The notes under the pieces: generated by a model
Told to the model about the DNA's origin: nothing
Databases searched by the model: none
Seen by the model: the letters and a program-made list of their open reading frames with translations, nothing else
Position numbers and translations under genes: made by a program
Assembly: GCA_041396705.1 (NCBI GenBank)
Contig: JAWKYB010000011.1
Span: forward strand, 158,250 to 222,249
Length of the DNA stretch: 64,000 nucleotides
Origin: Alphaproteobacteria bacterium
Lineage (GTDB): Bacteria; Pseudomonadota; Alphaproteobacteria; CALKHQ01
Reading direction: 5' to 3'
Shown here: in pieces, positions 9,003 through 18,067 of the stretch
Position numbering within the stretch: position 1 is the stretch's first letter
Layout of the letters: each line of letters opens with the position of its first letter

Positions 9003-9335
9003 TCAGCAGCGGCAGACCACCGCGTCGAGCACCGGCCGGCACAGGTCGGGCCGGCCGCCGCAGCAGTCTTCCATCAGGAAGCCGAGCAGGCCGCGCATGC
9101 CGTCGAAGTCGGCGGCATAGCGGATGCTGCGGCCGTCGCGGCTGGCGCGGATCAGGCCCGCGCGCGCCAGGATGGCCAGGTTGGCCGACATGGTGTTCTG
9201 CCGCACCCCGAGCCGCGCCCCGATCTCGCCGGCGGGCAGCCCTTCGGCGCCTGCCCGCACCAGCAGCCGGAACACGTCCAGCCGGGTCTCGTGCGCAAGC
9301 GCGGCCAGCGCGTCCAGGGTTCCTATCTTATCCAT
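9003..9335 (-). CDS. arsR: ArsR family arsenic-responsive repressor
   Basis: A 110-residue winged-HTH repressor (ALAHETRLDVFRLLV; recognition region LGVRQNTMSANLAIL). The classic metal-binding ELCVCDL of the plasmid ArsR is absent. The C-terminus instead has C91, C92 and C99 plus CRC at the very end, resembling the C-terminal As(III) site of Acidithiobacillus-type ArsR. Its start codon lies inside an 8-bp inverted repeat (9328-9348), so it very probably represses its own operon. No Shine-Dalgarno is visible, which suggests a leaderless message. Confidence 0.9.
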   Translation of the reverse strand: MDKIGTLDALAALAHETRLDVFRLLVRAGAEGLPAGEIGARLGVRQNTMSANLAILARAGLIRASRDGRSIRYAADFDGMRGLLGFLMEDCCGGRPDLCRPVLDAVVCRC

Positions 9336-9348
9336 ATATCATGGATAA
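9328..9348. promoter_or_regulatory. putative ArsR operator: 8-bp inverted repeat over the arsR start
   Basis: TTATCCAT and ATGGATAA form a perfect 8-bp inverted repeat with a five-base spacer (ATATC). The arsR start codon is part of the left arm. ArsR/SmtB repressors bind AT-rich imperfect palindromes of about this size, and this is by far the most AT-rich spot around. Position and symmetry support an autoregulatory operator. Confidence 0.6.
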
Positions 9349-9587
9349 TCGATATTGAATTCGGCGACAAGGGGCGGCGCGATGGCGGCCCGAACGCCGC
9401 GGCGGGCGCGCGGTGGGGTCGATGCCGATGGATCGATCTCACCGCCATTTTTCTGTCTGAATGTTTAGTATAAATCCGGTCGATTGCAGCGTGGCCGAGT
9501 CCGGGCGGTGCCGGGTGCACAGCGGAGCCGGCGACGCGAAGGCGGCCACGGCATGGTCACCCCGATTTCCCGGCTTCAGAGGTCCGC

Positions 9588-12500
9588 TTGAGCGGAACGG
9601 TCAAGCTCGCGCGGACCGAATATGGTGTCGCCGAGACGGCCGGCACGCTTGCCGTCGAGATCGTGCGCACCGGCGACCTGTCCGGGCCGGCCACCGTGCA
9701 ATACGGACTCACCGCCGACACTGCGACGGCCGGCGCCGACTATTTCGCGCTCGACGGTTTCGTCGTCATGGACGCCGGCGTGGCCAGCGTGACCGTGTCG
9801 GTCGCGATCCTGGACGATGCGCTGGCCGAACCCACCGAGACCTTCGTGTTTTCGCTGGTCAATGTGGAGGACGGCGGCTTGCTGGCGCCGCGCACCGCGC
9901 GGATCGCCATCCTCGACGACGAGAATCCGGCGGTCGACCCGCCGCAGCCGCCGCTGGTCTCCGACTATCATGTCGACCAGGTCTCGGTGCTGACCGGGCT
10001 CGACCAGCCGATTGCGCTCGAATTCGCACCGCAGGACCCGAATCTCGTCTACGTCGCCGAGAAGGGCGGCGTGATCGCCGCCTACCATCTCGACGACGGC
10101 AGCCTGGTCTCGGTCGTCGCCGACCTGTCAGCGGCGACCAACGCCGCTCTCGACCGCGGGTTGCTCGACATCGCGCTGCATCCGAACTTCCCGGCCGATC
10201 CCTACATCTACGCCTTTTACGTCGTCGACCCGCCGGATACCGCGGCCGAGACGGGAAATGCCGGGCCGGACGGCGGCGGCAACCGCTTCGCCCAGGTGGT
10301 GCGGATGACCGCCGACGCGACAACCGGCTATACCACCGTGGTCGCCGGCAGCACGGTCGTGCTGGTCGGCGCTGCGGGGCAGACCCTGGCCGACATCGGC
10401 GGCGGCGGCCACGTCGACAGCACGTCCGACCTCGGCCAGCCTGCTTCCGACATCCTCGACGCCAGCGACCCCGACAACCCGGTCTACCGGCAGGACTACA
10501 TCAAGGTCGATTCGCGCAGCCACGCCGGCGGGTCGCTGGCCTTCGGGCCGGACGGCATGCTCTATGTCGGCATCGGCGACGGCACCTCGTTCGACGCAAC
10601 CGATCCGCGCACCGTCAGCGTGCAGCAACTGGACAGCCTGTCCGGCAAGATCCTGCGCATCGACCCGATGACCGGCGCCGGCCTGGCCGACAATCCGTTC
10701 GTGACGGCGGAAACCGACCTGGACAGCAACCGCGCCAAGGTCTGGCAGCTCGGCCTGCGCAACCCCTTTTCCATTGCCTTCGACGACGCCGGCCACCTGT
10801 TCATCACCGACACGGGCTGGAACAGCTACGAAGAGATCGATACCGGGCCGGCCGGCGCGAATTTCGGCTGGCCGTTCTTCGAGGGCGCCGACGGCGGCAC
10901 CCTGGCGCAGCCGCCCGGCTATAGCGGCCTGCCCGCGGCCCAGGCGTTCTATGCCCTGGTCGCCGGCGGTGCGGTGTCCGTGACCGCGCCCTATCGCGCC
11001 TTCGCCCATGTCGAGGCGGAGCCCGGTTACCAGGTCCAGGCCATCACCGGCGGCGAGGTGGTCTATCGCGGCGACCGCTATCCCGATGCGCTGATCGGCG
11101 ATTTCTTCTTCGCCGACGCGGTGCAGGGCGAGGTCTATGCGGTCGATTCCGCCGACCCGAACACCGTGAAGTACCTGTTCAGCAGCACGTCCGGCTTCGG
11201 TCCGGTCGATTTCGTGCTCGGCCCGGACGGCTATGTCTACTACGCCGACCTTGTCGGCGGCGCGGTCGGCCGGATCGAGATCAGCGCCGACGTGGCTGGG
11301 ATCCGGTTCGGCACGGCGGCGGCCGACAGCCTGGACGGCACGGCCGCCGCCGACGTGATCGACGCGCTGGGCGGTGCCGACACGGTCGACGGCCTCGCCG
11401 GCGCCGATGTCATCGACGGCGGCACCGGCGGCGACCGGCTGGTCGGCGGGCTGGGCGACGACCAGGTCCGCGGCGGCGACGGCGACGACGAGATCTTCGG
11501 CGACGCCTATGGCTGGGACTCGCCCGGCGACGGTGCCGACCTATTGCTCTGCGAGGCCGGAAACGACGCGATCTATGGCGGCACGGGTGCCGACACCGCC
11601 TTCGGCGGCGACGGAAACGACCGGGTCTACGGCAACGCCGGCAACGACACCGCCTATGGCGGTGCCGGCGACGACCTGCTGCGCGGCGACCTGGGCGACG
11701 ACGTGCTGTCCGGCGAGAGCGGCAACGACTCCCTGGCTGGCGACCACGGCGTCGACACCCTGCTGGGCGGCGCCGGCGACGACACCCTGAACGGCGGCCG
11801 CGACGGCGACACGCTGACCGGCGGCCTGGGCGCCGATTTCTTCGACCACGACGGGGTGACGGCCGGCGGCGCGGACGGCGGCGTCGACACGATCGTCGAC
11901 TACCGTTTCGGCGAGGGCGACAGCGTGCGCGGCGACGCGGCGGTGCAGGCAGGTGCCGACACCCGCGTCCTCGATGCCGACGGCGACCCGATTTTCGTCA
12001 TCCCCGGCTATGACGCGGCGACGCAGGGGCTGCTGCTGCGCCCGTTCGCCGGCGCCACCCTGGCCCCGGTCGCGCTCGCGCTCGACAATGTCGCGGTCTC
12101 CGAGAACGCCTTCATCGGCGCCGTTGTCGGTCGGTTCGGCACACTGGACTGGGATACGCCGGCCGGCCACAGCTATGCGCTGACCGGGCCGGCCGCCGCG
12201 CTGTTCGCGGTCGACGGTGACGCGCTGGTGGTGGCCGACCTGCTCGACTACGAAACCGCGCCGCTGCTGCAGCTGACGGTGACGGCAACTGACATCGACG
12301 GCAACGGTCTCGCCGCCGACTTCGTGGTCGCCGTGGCCGACGGCATGGACCCGGCGCGGATCGACGGCACGGCCTTCACCGATTCCCTGACCGGTGGCGA
12401 CGGCCCGGACCTGATGCGCGGCCTGGGCGACGACGACATCCTGGCCGGTGGCCTGGGCGCGGATTCGGTGCTCGGCGGCGCCGGCGACGACCTGATCTTC

Positions 12501-14069
12501 GGCGACGCCGCCGGATGGGACTCGCCCGGCGAGGGCGCCGACCTGTTGTGGGGTGACGCGGGCGACGACATGATCTTCGCCGGCACCGGCGCGGACAGCG
12601 CGTTCGGCGGCGCCGGCGCCGACGTGATCTATGGCAATGCCGGCGACGACGCCGTGCTCGGCGGCGCCGGCGACGACTATCTGCGCGGCGATCTCGGCGA
12701 CGATTTGCTGTGGGGGGAGGCGGGCGACGACCGGCTGGCCGGCGACCATGGCGCCGACACGCTGGCCGGAGGTGCCGGCGACGACATCCTCGACGGCGGG
12801 CGCGACGGCGACAGGCTGACCGGCGGCGGTGGCGCCGATTTCTTCGACCATGAGGGCGTGACGGTCGGTGGTGCCGACGGCGGCGTCGACGTCATCCTCG
12901 ACTACAGCTTCGCCGATGGCGACACCGTGCGCGGCAACGCCGTGGTCCGGGTCGGCGCCGACACGCACGTGCTCGATGGTGACGGCGATCCGATCTTCAT
13001 ACTGCCGGGCTACGACGCGTTGGCACAGGGCCTGGTGTTGCGTCCGTTCGACGGTGCGACCCTGGCCCCGTTCGCGATCGCGCTCAGCCATGCTTCCATC
13101 GCGGAGGATGCCAATCCGGGCGCGCTGGTCGGCGTGCTGACAGCCTCGGATTGGGATTCGCCGACCGGCCTGACCTTCGCCCTGGTCGGCGAAGCCGGTC
13201 CGTTCGCCATGGCGGGCAACGCGTTGCGGCTGGCCGGCGCCTTGGACTACGAGACGGTGGCCAGCCACATGCTGACCATTCAGGTCACCGACGCCGACGG
13301 CAACAGCTTCGCCGAGAGCGTCGCGATCGCCGTGACCGATGTGGTCGAGGTCGCGCCGCTGGTCGGCACTGCCGGCGCGGACAGCCTGGCCGGCGGTGCC
13401 GCAGCGGACCGGATATTCGGCCTGGACGACGCCGACCTGCTGGTCGGCGGCCTCGGCAGCGACACACTGGACGGGGGCGCCGGCGACGATGTCGTGTTCG
13501 GCGATGCCGAAGGCTGGGACTCGCCGGGCGACGGCGCCGACCTGCTTTACGGCGACGACGGCGCCGACACGCTGTTCGGCGGCACCGGCCGCGACACCGC
13601 CTATGGCGGCGACGGCAACGACGCGGTCTATGGCAACGGCGGCAGCGACCGGATCCACGGCGATGCCGGCGACGACTATCTGCGCGGCGACCTCGACGAC
13701 GACGCGCTCTGGGGCGATGCCGGCAACGATCTGCTGGCCGGCGACCATGGCGCCGACACCCTGAACGGCGGCGACGGCGACGACACGCTCAACGGCGGGC
13801 GCGATGCCGACCTGCTCGTCGGTGGCGCCGGCGCCGACCTGTTCGAGCATGAGGGCGTGCAGGCCGGCGGCCCGGACGGGGGCATCGATACGGTCGTCGA
13901 CTACGGCTTTGCCGAGGGCGACACCGTGCGCGGCAATGGCTGGGCGGTGATCGGCCCCGATACCGTGGTCTACGACGCCGACGGCGACCCGATCTTCACG
14001 TTGCCGGGGTACGACGCGTCCGTGTCCGGCCTGCGCCTGCTGACCTTCGCCGGCGACCTGGTCGGCTGA
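9588..14069 (+). CDS. giant secreted Calx-beta / PQQ-type sugar dehydrogenase / RTX-cadherin protein
   Basis: A 1493-residue acidic, Asp/Gly-rich protein. Residues 1-108 form a Calx-beta domain. Residues ~128-565 form a soluble aldose-sugar-dehydrogenase-type beta-propeller (GLDQPIALEFAP, LLDIALHPNFPADPYIYAFY, LRIDPMTGAG, WQLGLRNPFSIAFDD). Three RTX blocks of GGxGxDxL/I nonapeptides (~575-800, ~924-1135, ~1258-1482) alternate with two cadherin-like domains (~828-920, ~1165-1255). The TTG at 9588 has AGAGG six bases upstream and is the only possible in-frame start. The lack of a Sec signal and the C-terminal RTX repeats point to type I secretion with calcium-driven folding outside the cell. 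No T1SS genes are nearby. PQQ binding is inferred from the fold family. Confidence 0.85.
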   Translation: MSGTVKLARTEYGVAETAGTLAVEIVRTGDLSGPATVQYGLTADTATAGADYFALDGFVVMDAGVASVTVSVAILDDALAEPTETFVFSLVNVEDGGLLAPRTARIAILDDENPAVDPPQPPLVSDYHVDQVSVLTGLDQPIALEFAPQDPNLVYVAEKGGVIAAYHLDDGSLVSVVADLSAATNAALDRGLLDIALHPNFPADPYIYAFYVVDPPDTAAETGNAGPDGGGNRFAQVVRMTADATTGYTTVVAGSTVVLVGAAGQTLADIGGGGHVDSTSDLGQPASDILDASDPDNPVYRQDYIKVDSRSHAGGSLAFGPDGMLYVGIGDGTSFDATDPRTVSVQQLDSLSGKILRIDPMTGAGLADNPFVTAETDLDSNRAKVWQLGLRNPFSIAFDDAGHLFITDTGWNSYEEIDTGPAGANFGWPFFEGADGGTLAQPPGYSGLPAAQAFYALVAGGAVSVTAPYRAFAHVEAEPGYQVQAITGGEVVYRGDRYPDALIGDFFFADAVQGEVYAVDSADPNTVKYLFSSTSGFGPVDFVLGPDGYVYYADLVGGAVGRIEISADVAGIRFGTAAADSLDGTAAADVIDALGGADTVDGLAGADVIDGGTGGDRLVGGLGDDQVRGGDGDDEIFGDAYGWDSPGDGADLLLCEAGNDAIYGGTGADTAFGGDGNDRVYGNAGNDTAYGGAGDDLLRGDLGDDVLSGESGNDSLAGDHGVDTLLGGAGDDTLNGGRDGDTLTGGLGADFFDHDGVTAGGADGGVDTIVDYRFGEGDSVRGDAAVQAGADTRVLDADGDPIFVIPGYDAATQGLLLRPFAGATLAPVALALDNVAVSENAFIGAVVGRFGTLDWDTPAGHSYALTGPAAALFAVDGDALVVADLLDYETAPLLQLTVTATDIDGNGLAADFVVAVADGMDPARIDGTAFTDSLTGGDGPDLMRGLGDDDILAGGLGADSVLGGAGDDLIFGDAAGWDSPGEGADLLWGDAGDDMIFAGTGADSAFGGAGADVIYGNAGDDAVLGGAGDDYLRGDLGDDLLWGEAGDDRLAGDHGADTLAGGAGDDILDGGRDGDRLTGGGGADFFDHEGVTVGGADGGVDVILDYSFADGDTVRGNAVVRVGADTHVLDGDGDPIFILPGYDALAQGLVLRPFDGATLAPFAIALSHASIAEDANPGALVGVLTASDWDSPTGLTFALVGEAGPFAMAGNALRLAGALDYETVASHMLTIQVTDADGNSFAESVAIAVTDVVEVAPLVGTAGADSLAGGAAADRIFGLDDADLLVGGLGSDTLDGGAGDDVVFGDAEGWDSPGDGADLLYGDDGADTLFGGTGRDTAYGGDGNDAVYGNGGSDRIHGDAGDDYLRGDLDDDALWGDAGNDLLAGDHGADTLNGGDGDDTLNGGRDADLLVGGAGADLFEHEGVQAGGPDGGIDTVVDYGFAEGDTVRGNGWAVIGPDTVVYDADGDPIFTLPGYDASVSGLRLLTFAGDLVG
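11310..14030 (+). repeat. three tandem ~1.0 kb RTX modules inside the giant gene
   Basis: The segment encoding GDAxGWDSPGDGADLL recurs near 11500, 12500 and 13500, each time inside the same run of RTX repeats. The run is followed by a conserved tail (DGVTAGGADGGVDTIVDY-like, then RGN/RGD...GADTxVxDxDGDPIF). The period is about 1.0 kb. Copies 1 and 2 are each followed by a cadherin-like domain; copy 3 ends the protein. The copies are similar but not identical, so the triplication is not very recent. Confidence 0.85.
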
Positions 14070-14112
14070 CGAACGCTGCGCTGAGCCGTGGCGCGCGAGA
14101 CGGGGCGGCCGG

Positions 14113-14733
14113 TCAGTCGATGGTCGCCATCAGCTTGGTCACCGTGGCGCGGAATGCCTTCTTCACCGGCATCTCGATGCCCGGGCCGATGATGATGCCG
14201 CAGGCATAGATCTTCCACTTGCCGCCGTGCTTCACCGCCAGCAGCTGATGGAAATAGGCGCTGCCGTCGCCGATGGTCTCGCCGACGATCTTCTCGCCGA
14301 GGTCGAGCGGCGTGTAGACTCGCGGCTCTATGCGGCATTCCAGCGTGCCCTGCGCCGCCTTCAGCACGCCGAGCCGGTTGCTGTCGGCGTCGTGGTAGAA
14401 GATCAGGTGCGGGCCGTTCGACCGGACCTCCAGCGAGCAGCCGTTCATGCCGCCGGTCACCACCATGGTGCCGTTCGGCGCGGCGCGCAGCACGTTGACC
14501 TCGCCGACGCCGCGGTTGACCCAGGGGAACAGATAGTCGCTGCCGCCGTTCGACGCGGCCAGCCGGGTTACGCCGTTCGACGGCTTCGCCTCGGTCAGCG
14601 TGCACGGCCCGCCATATTCGCAGTTGGTGACGCCGGGCAGCTTGGTGGTCTTGAAGCCGCGGGCATCGACCATGAAGTCGTACTTCTCGATCGCCGTATC
14701 CGGGTTGGCGCGGAAATCGCTGAGGGCCGACAT
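14113..14733 (-). CDS. unknown protein with a CNF1-like Cys/His pair
   Basis: A 206-residue protein without signal peptide or membrane segment. It matches no family I can name with certainty. The region VVTGGMNGCSLEV...LIFYHD places Cys99 and His114 fifteen residues apart, on what look like adjacent beta-strands. This is the same spacing as the catalytic Cys866/His881 of the Rho-deamidating toxin CNF1, and NGC recalls the SGC of that family and of BLF1. It could be a glutamine deamidase-fold protein. The ATG at 14733 has GGAGCG seven bases upstream. It is convergent with the RTX gene, 43 bp apart. Function is uncertain. Confidence 0.7.
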   Translation of the reverse strand: MSALSDFRANPDTAIEKYDFMVDARGFKTTKLPGVTNCEYGGPCTLTEAKPSNGVTRLAASNGGSDYLFPWVNRGVGEVNVLRAAPNGTMVVTGGMNGCSLEVRSNGPHLIFYHDADSNRLGVLKAAQGTLECRIEPRVYTPLDLGEKIVGETIGDGSAYFHQLLAVKHGGKWKIYACGIIIGPGIEMPVKKAFRATVTKLMATID

Positions 14734-14913
14734 GGGGGAACGCTCCTTCGGGCGTGAACGCACTGTCGTTGCCGGGGGCAAGCGGATGCGGTGCCGCGAC
14801 CGGCATTGCCGCCATCCTAGCGCGGAGCGGCACACCAGTGTGTTAATTGCCGCCGGCCATCCGTGCGCATGTCGGCCGCGGCGCGGCCAGCGGCGGCTGC
14901 GGGCCGGCGCGCC

Positions 14914-15828
14914 CTACAGCGCGACGAACCAGTAGCTGAACGCCACCGGCCGGCCGGCACGGACCGCCGACACCGCCGAGGCCCGGTTGCTGCGCTGGAT
15001 GGTACCGGCCAGCACGCTTGCCGGATCGGTCAGCCGCAGCCTTGCCGCCAGGCATCGCTGGGCCTCGGCCGCCAATCCCCGGCCGCTGAACGGTGCGCTC
15101 ACGATCTCCTCGACGACGAGGTGGCAGGGCAGGAATTCGATCGTTCCGGGCAGCGTTGCGATCAGCCCGGCGATCCGGCCGTCCACGGCGATGGTGTGGA
15201 GGGTGCCGCGATCCCGGCATGCGGCAAGGGTGTCGTGGTCCGCCGGATACAGTTCCGCGGCCAAGGCCGGGTCGCTCCGCCCGAGCGCGGCATGGCGGTC
15301 GCGGACGAGGCCAAGCGCCCGGTCGATGTCGGTCTCGGCGACCAGCGTGCAGGCGCCGACCGGTGCCGGCATTGCCGCGGCGCGCGCGGCGTGGAGGGTC
15401 TGGTCGGCATAGGCGCCTGGCCACGGCGGGGCGGGACCGGCGAGGACACGGACCGCGAAGGGCGCGAACCGGCGCCATTCGGCGCGGATCGCCGCGCACG
15501 CCGCGGCGACGTCGAAATCGTGGCTCCACGCGAGCAGGTCGACGAAGGGCCGAGCGCCGTCGCCGCCGTAGAAGCGAATCCTTGCGAGAAGATCGCATCG
15601 GCCGACACGCAGCACCCGCGGGGCATAGGCGAGGGCCGGCGCATCGAAGCGTGCGAAATGCGCACGGAACCGCGCCGCAAATCCGGGGTCGGCGACGTCG
15701 GCAAGCCGGCGCGACAGCCAGCTGTCGAGCGCGGCTGCGGCGGCGTCGGGCCCGATCAGGCCGGCCAGTGTCGGCCGATAGGCGTCGACCGAGGTGAATC
15801 GGGCCGGCTGCGGCTCGTCGCGGCGCAT
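14914..15828 (-). CDS. GNAT-like N-acetyltransferase
   Basis: A 304-residue protein. The N-terminal ~160 residues are an unrecognised helical domain. The C-terminal half has GNAT features: a beta-strand 4 (LVVEEIVSAPFSGRGLAAEAQRCLAARL) ending in an R/Q-x-x-G-x-G/A-like acetyl-CoA loop (SGRGLA), preceded by VDGRIAGLIATLPG. It would transfer an acetyl group from acetyl-CoA to an unknown amine. It lies immediately downstream of, and in the same direction as, the AraC-type gene, separated by 48 bp. Confidence 0.6.
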   Translation of the reverse strand: MRRDEPQPARFTSVDAYRPTLAGLIGPDAAAAALDSWLSRRLADVADPGFAARFRAHFARFDAPALAYAPRVLRVGRCDLLARIRFYGGDGARPFVDLLAWSHDFDVAAACAAIRAEWRRFAPFAVRVLAGPAPPWPGAYADQTLHAARAAAMPAPVGACTLVAETDIDRALGLVRDRHAALGRSDPALAAELYPADHDTLAACRDRGTLHTIAVDGRIAGLIATLPGTIEFLPCHLVVEEIVSAPFSGRGLAAEAQRCLAARLRLTDPASVLAGTIQRSNRASAVSAVRAGRPVAFSYWFVAL

Positions 15829-15876
15829 CGGCTCACATCCGCAGCTGTAACGAGGATCCGGGACCGGGCAAGGCGG

Positions 15877-16650
15877 TCAGAGTCCGGCGACGCTGCCGAG
15901 CTCGCGGCGCGCCATGGCACGGAAGGCGCTCGGGCTGCGATAGCCCAGCGCCGCGGCGATGCGGGCGGGCGGTTCGCCGCGCGCGGCGCGTTCCTGCGCC
16001 TGTAGCAGGCGAAGCCGACGCCGCCAGGCGGCGAAGCTGAGGCCGGTCTCGGCGCGAAACAGGCGGGTCAGCGTGCGCCGGCTGAGCCCGGCACGGTCGG
16101 CCCAGCCGTCGATGTCGAGCGCCGAGTCGGGCTCGGCGGCCAGCGCCTGGCACAGCCGGGCGAGCCGGCGGTCGCGCGGCAGCGGCAGCTCGAACGGCGT
16201 CGCGGCGGCGCGTGCGATCTCGTCCAGCGCCAGCGCGGCGAGGTGGCCGCCGCGGCCGGCCGCGTCGTAGAGCGGCGGCTCCTCGCGCAGTGCCAGCAGG
16301 GTGGCGCGCAGCAGGTCGGAGACCGCGATCACCCGGCAGCCGGTCGGCAGGTCCGGGCGCGCGTCCGTCGCGACATAGGCGGACCGCATGCGCACGCCGT
16401 CGTGGATGACGGTGTCGTGCGCGATCCCGGCGGGAATCCACAGCGCGTGGCCGGCCGGAACGAACCAGGTGCCGACCCGGGTCTCCGCGGTCATCAGCCC
16501 CTCGATGGCATAGAGCAGCTGGTGGCGGGGATGGCTGTGCCAGCCGGTGCGCCCGCCGGTGCGGTAGTCGCGCGACAGCAGCGCGATCGGGCGCGGGATG
16601 CTCTGCTGTTCGGCGGCGTGGTCGGTGACGAGGAAGGTGTCGGTCAGCAT
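15877..16650 (-). CDS. AraC family transcriptional regulator with cupin domain
   Basis: A 257-residue regulator. An N-terminal cupin (GWHSHPRHQLLYAIEGLMT, then WFVPAGHALWIPAGIAHD) precedes a C-terminal pair of HTH motifs (LDIDGWADRAGLSRRTLTRLF and PPARIAAALGYRSPSAFRAMARRELG). The ATG at 16650 is preferred to the longer frame because the cupin then begins normally. It is divergent from the MFS transporter gene 101 bp away, so control of that transporter is the obvious guess. The ligand is unknown. Confidence 0.88.
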   Translation of the reverse strand: MLTDTFLVTDHAAEQQSIPRPIALLSRDYRTGGRTGWHSHPRHQLLYAIEGLMTAETRVGTWFVPAGHALWIPAGIAHDTVIHDGVRMRSAYVATDARPDLPTGCRVIAVSDLLRATLLALREEPPLYDAAGRGGHLAALALDEIARAAATPFELPLPRDRRLARLCQALAAEPDSALDIDGWADRAGLSRRTLTRLFRAETGLSFAAWRRRLRLLQAQERAARGEPPARIAAALGYRSPSAFRAMARRELGSVAGL

Positions 16651-16751
16651 CGCCGCTGGCTCCGGGTTGGCCCGATCGATGACAAATCTGGCCCGACGCG
16701 GCAATCGGGTCAATGCTAGGCTGCCGCCGCAATCCGGAGACCGACGCTTTC

Positions 16752-17954
16752 ATGGCCGCACCCGACTACGCCCGCCGCACCATCGCCTTTGTCAATCTGG
16801 CACACGGGCTGGACCACTTCGTGCTGCTGATCTTCCCGACCGCGGTGCTGGCGATCGCCGCGGCCTGGGACATGGCCTATGGCGACCTGATCGGGCTCGC
16901 CACCGGCGCTTTCGTGGCGTTCGGTCTGTTCTCGCTGCCGGTCGGCTGGATGGCCGACCGGGTCGGCCGGCGCACCATGCTGGCCGCCTTTTACCTCGGC
17001 TGCGGCGCCTGCTGCCTGGGCCTGGCGACCGCGACCGGCGAGACCGGGCTCGCGATCTGGCTGCTGGCGCTGGGCGCCTTCACCGCGATCTACCATCCGG
17101 TCGGCTCGGCGCTGCTGGTCAGCAACACCCGCCGCCTCGGCCGCGACCTCGGCATCAACGGGGTCTGGGGCAACATCGGCGCGGCCAGCGCCTCCGGCGT
17201 CACCGCGTGGCTCGCCGCCACCTTCGGCTGGCAGGCCGGCTTCGTGGTGCCCGGCGCCGTCTGCCTCGTCGCCGGTCTCGCCTTCCTGGCGCTGGTGCCG
17301 CGGACCGATGCGGCGGTCAGCACCCGCGGCGGCCGGCCGCAGCCGGCGCCGATCCCGGTCGCGCGGCCGCTGCTGCTGGCCGGGCTGTTTGGCCTGGCCA
17401 TCGTCGCCGGCGGCTTCACCTTCAACATCACCTCGGTGTCGCTGCCGAAGGTGATCGACGAGCGGCTCGGCTTCCCGCTCGACCTGGAGATGGTCGGCTC
17501 GCTGACCACCGCGGTGTTTCTGTGCGGCGCGGTCGCCCAGTTCGCCATCGGCCGGCTGATCGACCGCAGCGCGCTGCCGCCGCTGTTCGCCGGCATCGCC
17601 GCCTGCCAGGCCGCCGGCCTGGTGATCGCGGCGCTGACCACCGGCATCGCGATGCTGGCCGGGCTGGTCGTGACGCTGGCGGCGATCTATGCCCAGGTGG
17701 TGGTCAACGACGCCATGGTCGCCCGCTACGTGCCGGCCGAGAAGCGGTCGCGCGCCTATGGCATCCGCTATTTTTTCGGCTTCACCACCGCCGGCTTCGC
17801 GGTGCCGATGATCGCGGTGATGCACGAGGCGGCCGGCTTCGAACTGGTGCTCGGCGTCGCCGCCGCCTTTGCCGGCGTGATCTTCCTGTCGGCGCTGTCG
17901 TTCCTGCTGGTCGGCGGCCGCGGCATGCGGCCGGTGCCGGTGGCGGCGGAATAG
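16752..17954 (+). CDS. MFS transporter
   Basis: A 400-residue polytopic protein with twelve predicted membrane segments. The signature loop between helices 2 and 3 reads GWMADRVGRRTML, followed by the TAIYHPVGSALL segment seen in fosmidomycin-resistance-type and related exporters. The ATG at 16752 places the first helix normally. It is likely a drug or metabolite exporter. The divergent AraC-type regulator is the probable controller. Confidence 0.85.
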   Translation: MAAPDYARRTIAFVNLAHGLDHFVLLIFPTAVLAIAAAWDMAYGDLIGLATGAFVAFGLFSLPVGWMADRVGRRTMLAAFYLGCGACCLGLATATGETGLAIWLLALGAFTAIYHPVGSALLVSNTRRLGRDLGINGVWGNIGAASASGVTAWLAATFGWQAGFVVPGAVCLVAGLAFLALVPRTDAAVSTRGGRPQPAPIPVARPLLLAGLFGLAIVAGGFTFNITSVSLPKVIDERLGFPLDLEMVGSLTTAVFLCGAVAQFAIGRLIDRSALPPLFAGIAACQAAGLVIAALTTGIAMLAGLVVTLAAIYAQVVVNDAMVARYVPAEKRSRAYGIRYFFGFTTAGFAVPMIAVMHEAAGFELVLGVAAAFAGVIFLSALSFLLVGGRGMRPVPVAAE

Positions 17955-18067
17955 CGGCCGCGATCGAAGTCTTGCCCCGGCGCGCCCGCTGCGCCACTGT
18001 CGGGCGCGGCGGGCCGGGGGAGGTCCGCCCATTCATCGCCGGCAAGAAACGCATCGGAGGGAACGGC

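Noticed and set aside
5155..9120. A 1321-codon plus-strand open frame
   Set aside because: It runs antisense through five well-supported genes (peroxidase, alcohol dehydrogenase, acr3, arsC, arsR). Its His/Arg/Asp-rich composition is that of a GC-rich shadow frame.
9461..10924. A 487-codon plus-strand frame beginning before the RTX gene
   Set aside because: It is very Arg-rich, lacks domains and overlaps the Calx-beta/dehydrogenase frame, which is clearly the coding one.
11541..13850. A 769-codon minus-strand open frame
   Set aside because: It is antisense to the RTX repeats and mirrors their periodicity; it has no domain features of its own.
11310..14030. Regular short repeats that could suggest a CRISPR array or VNTR
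   Set aside because: The periodicity is in codons for GGxGxD nonapeptides within one long reading frame, and spacers are not unique sequence.
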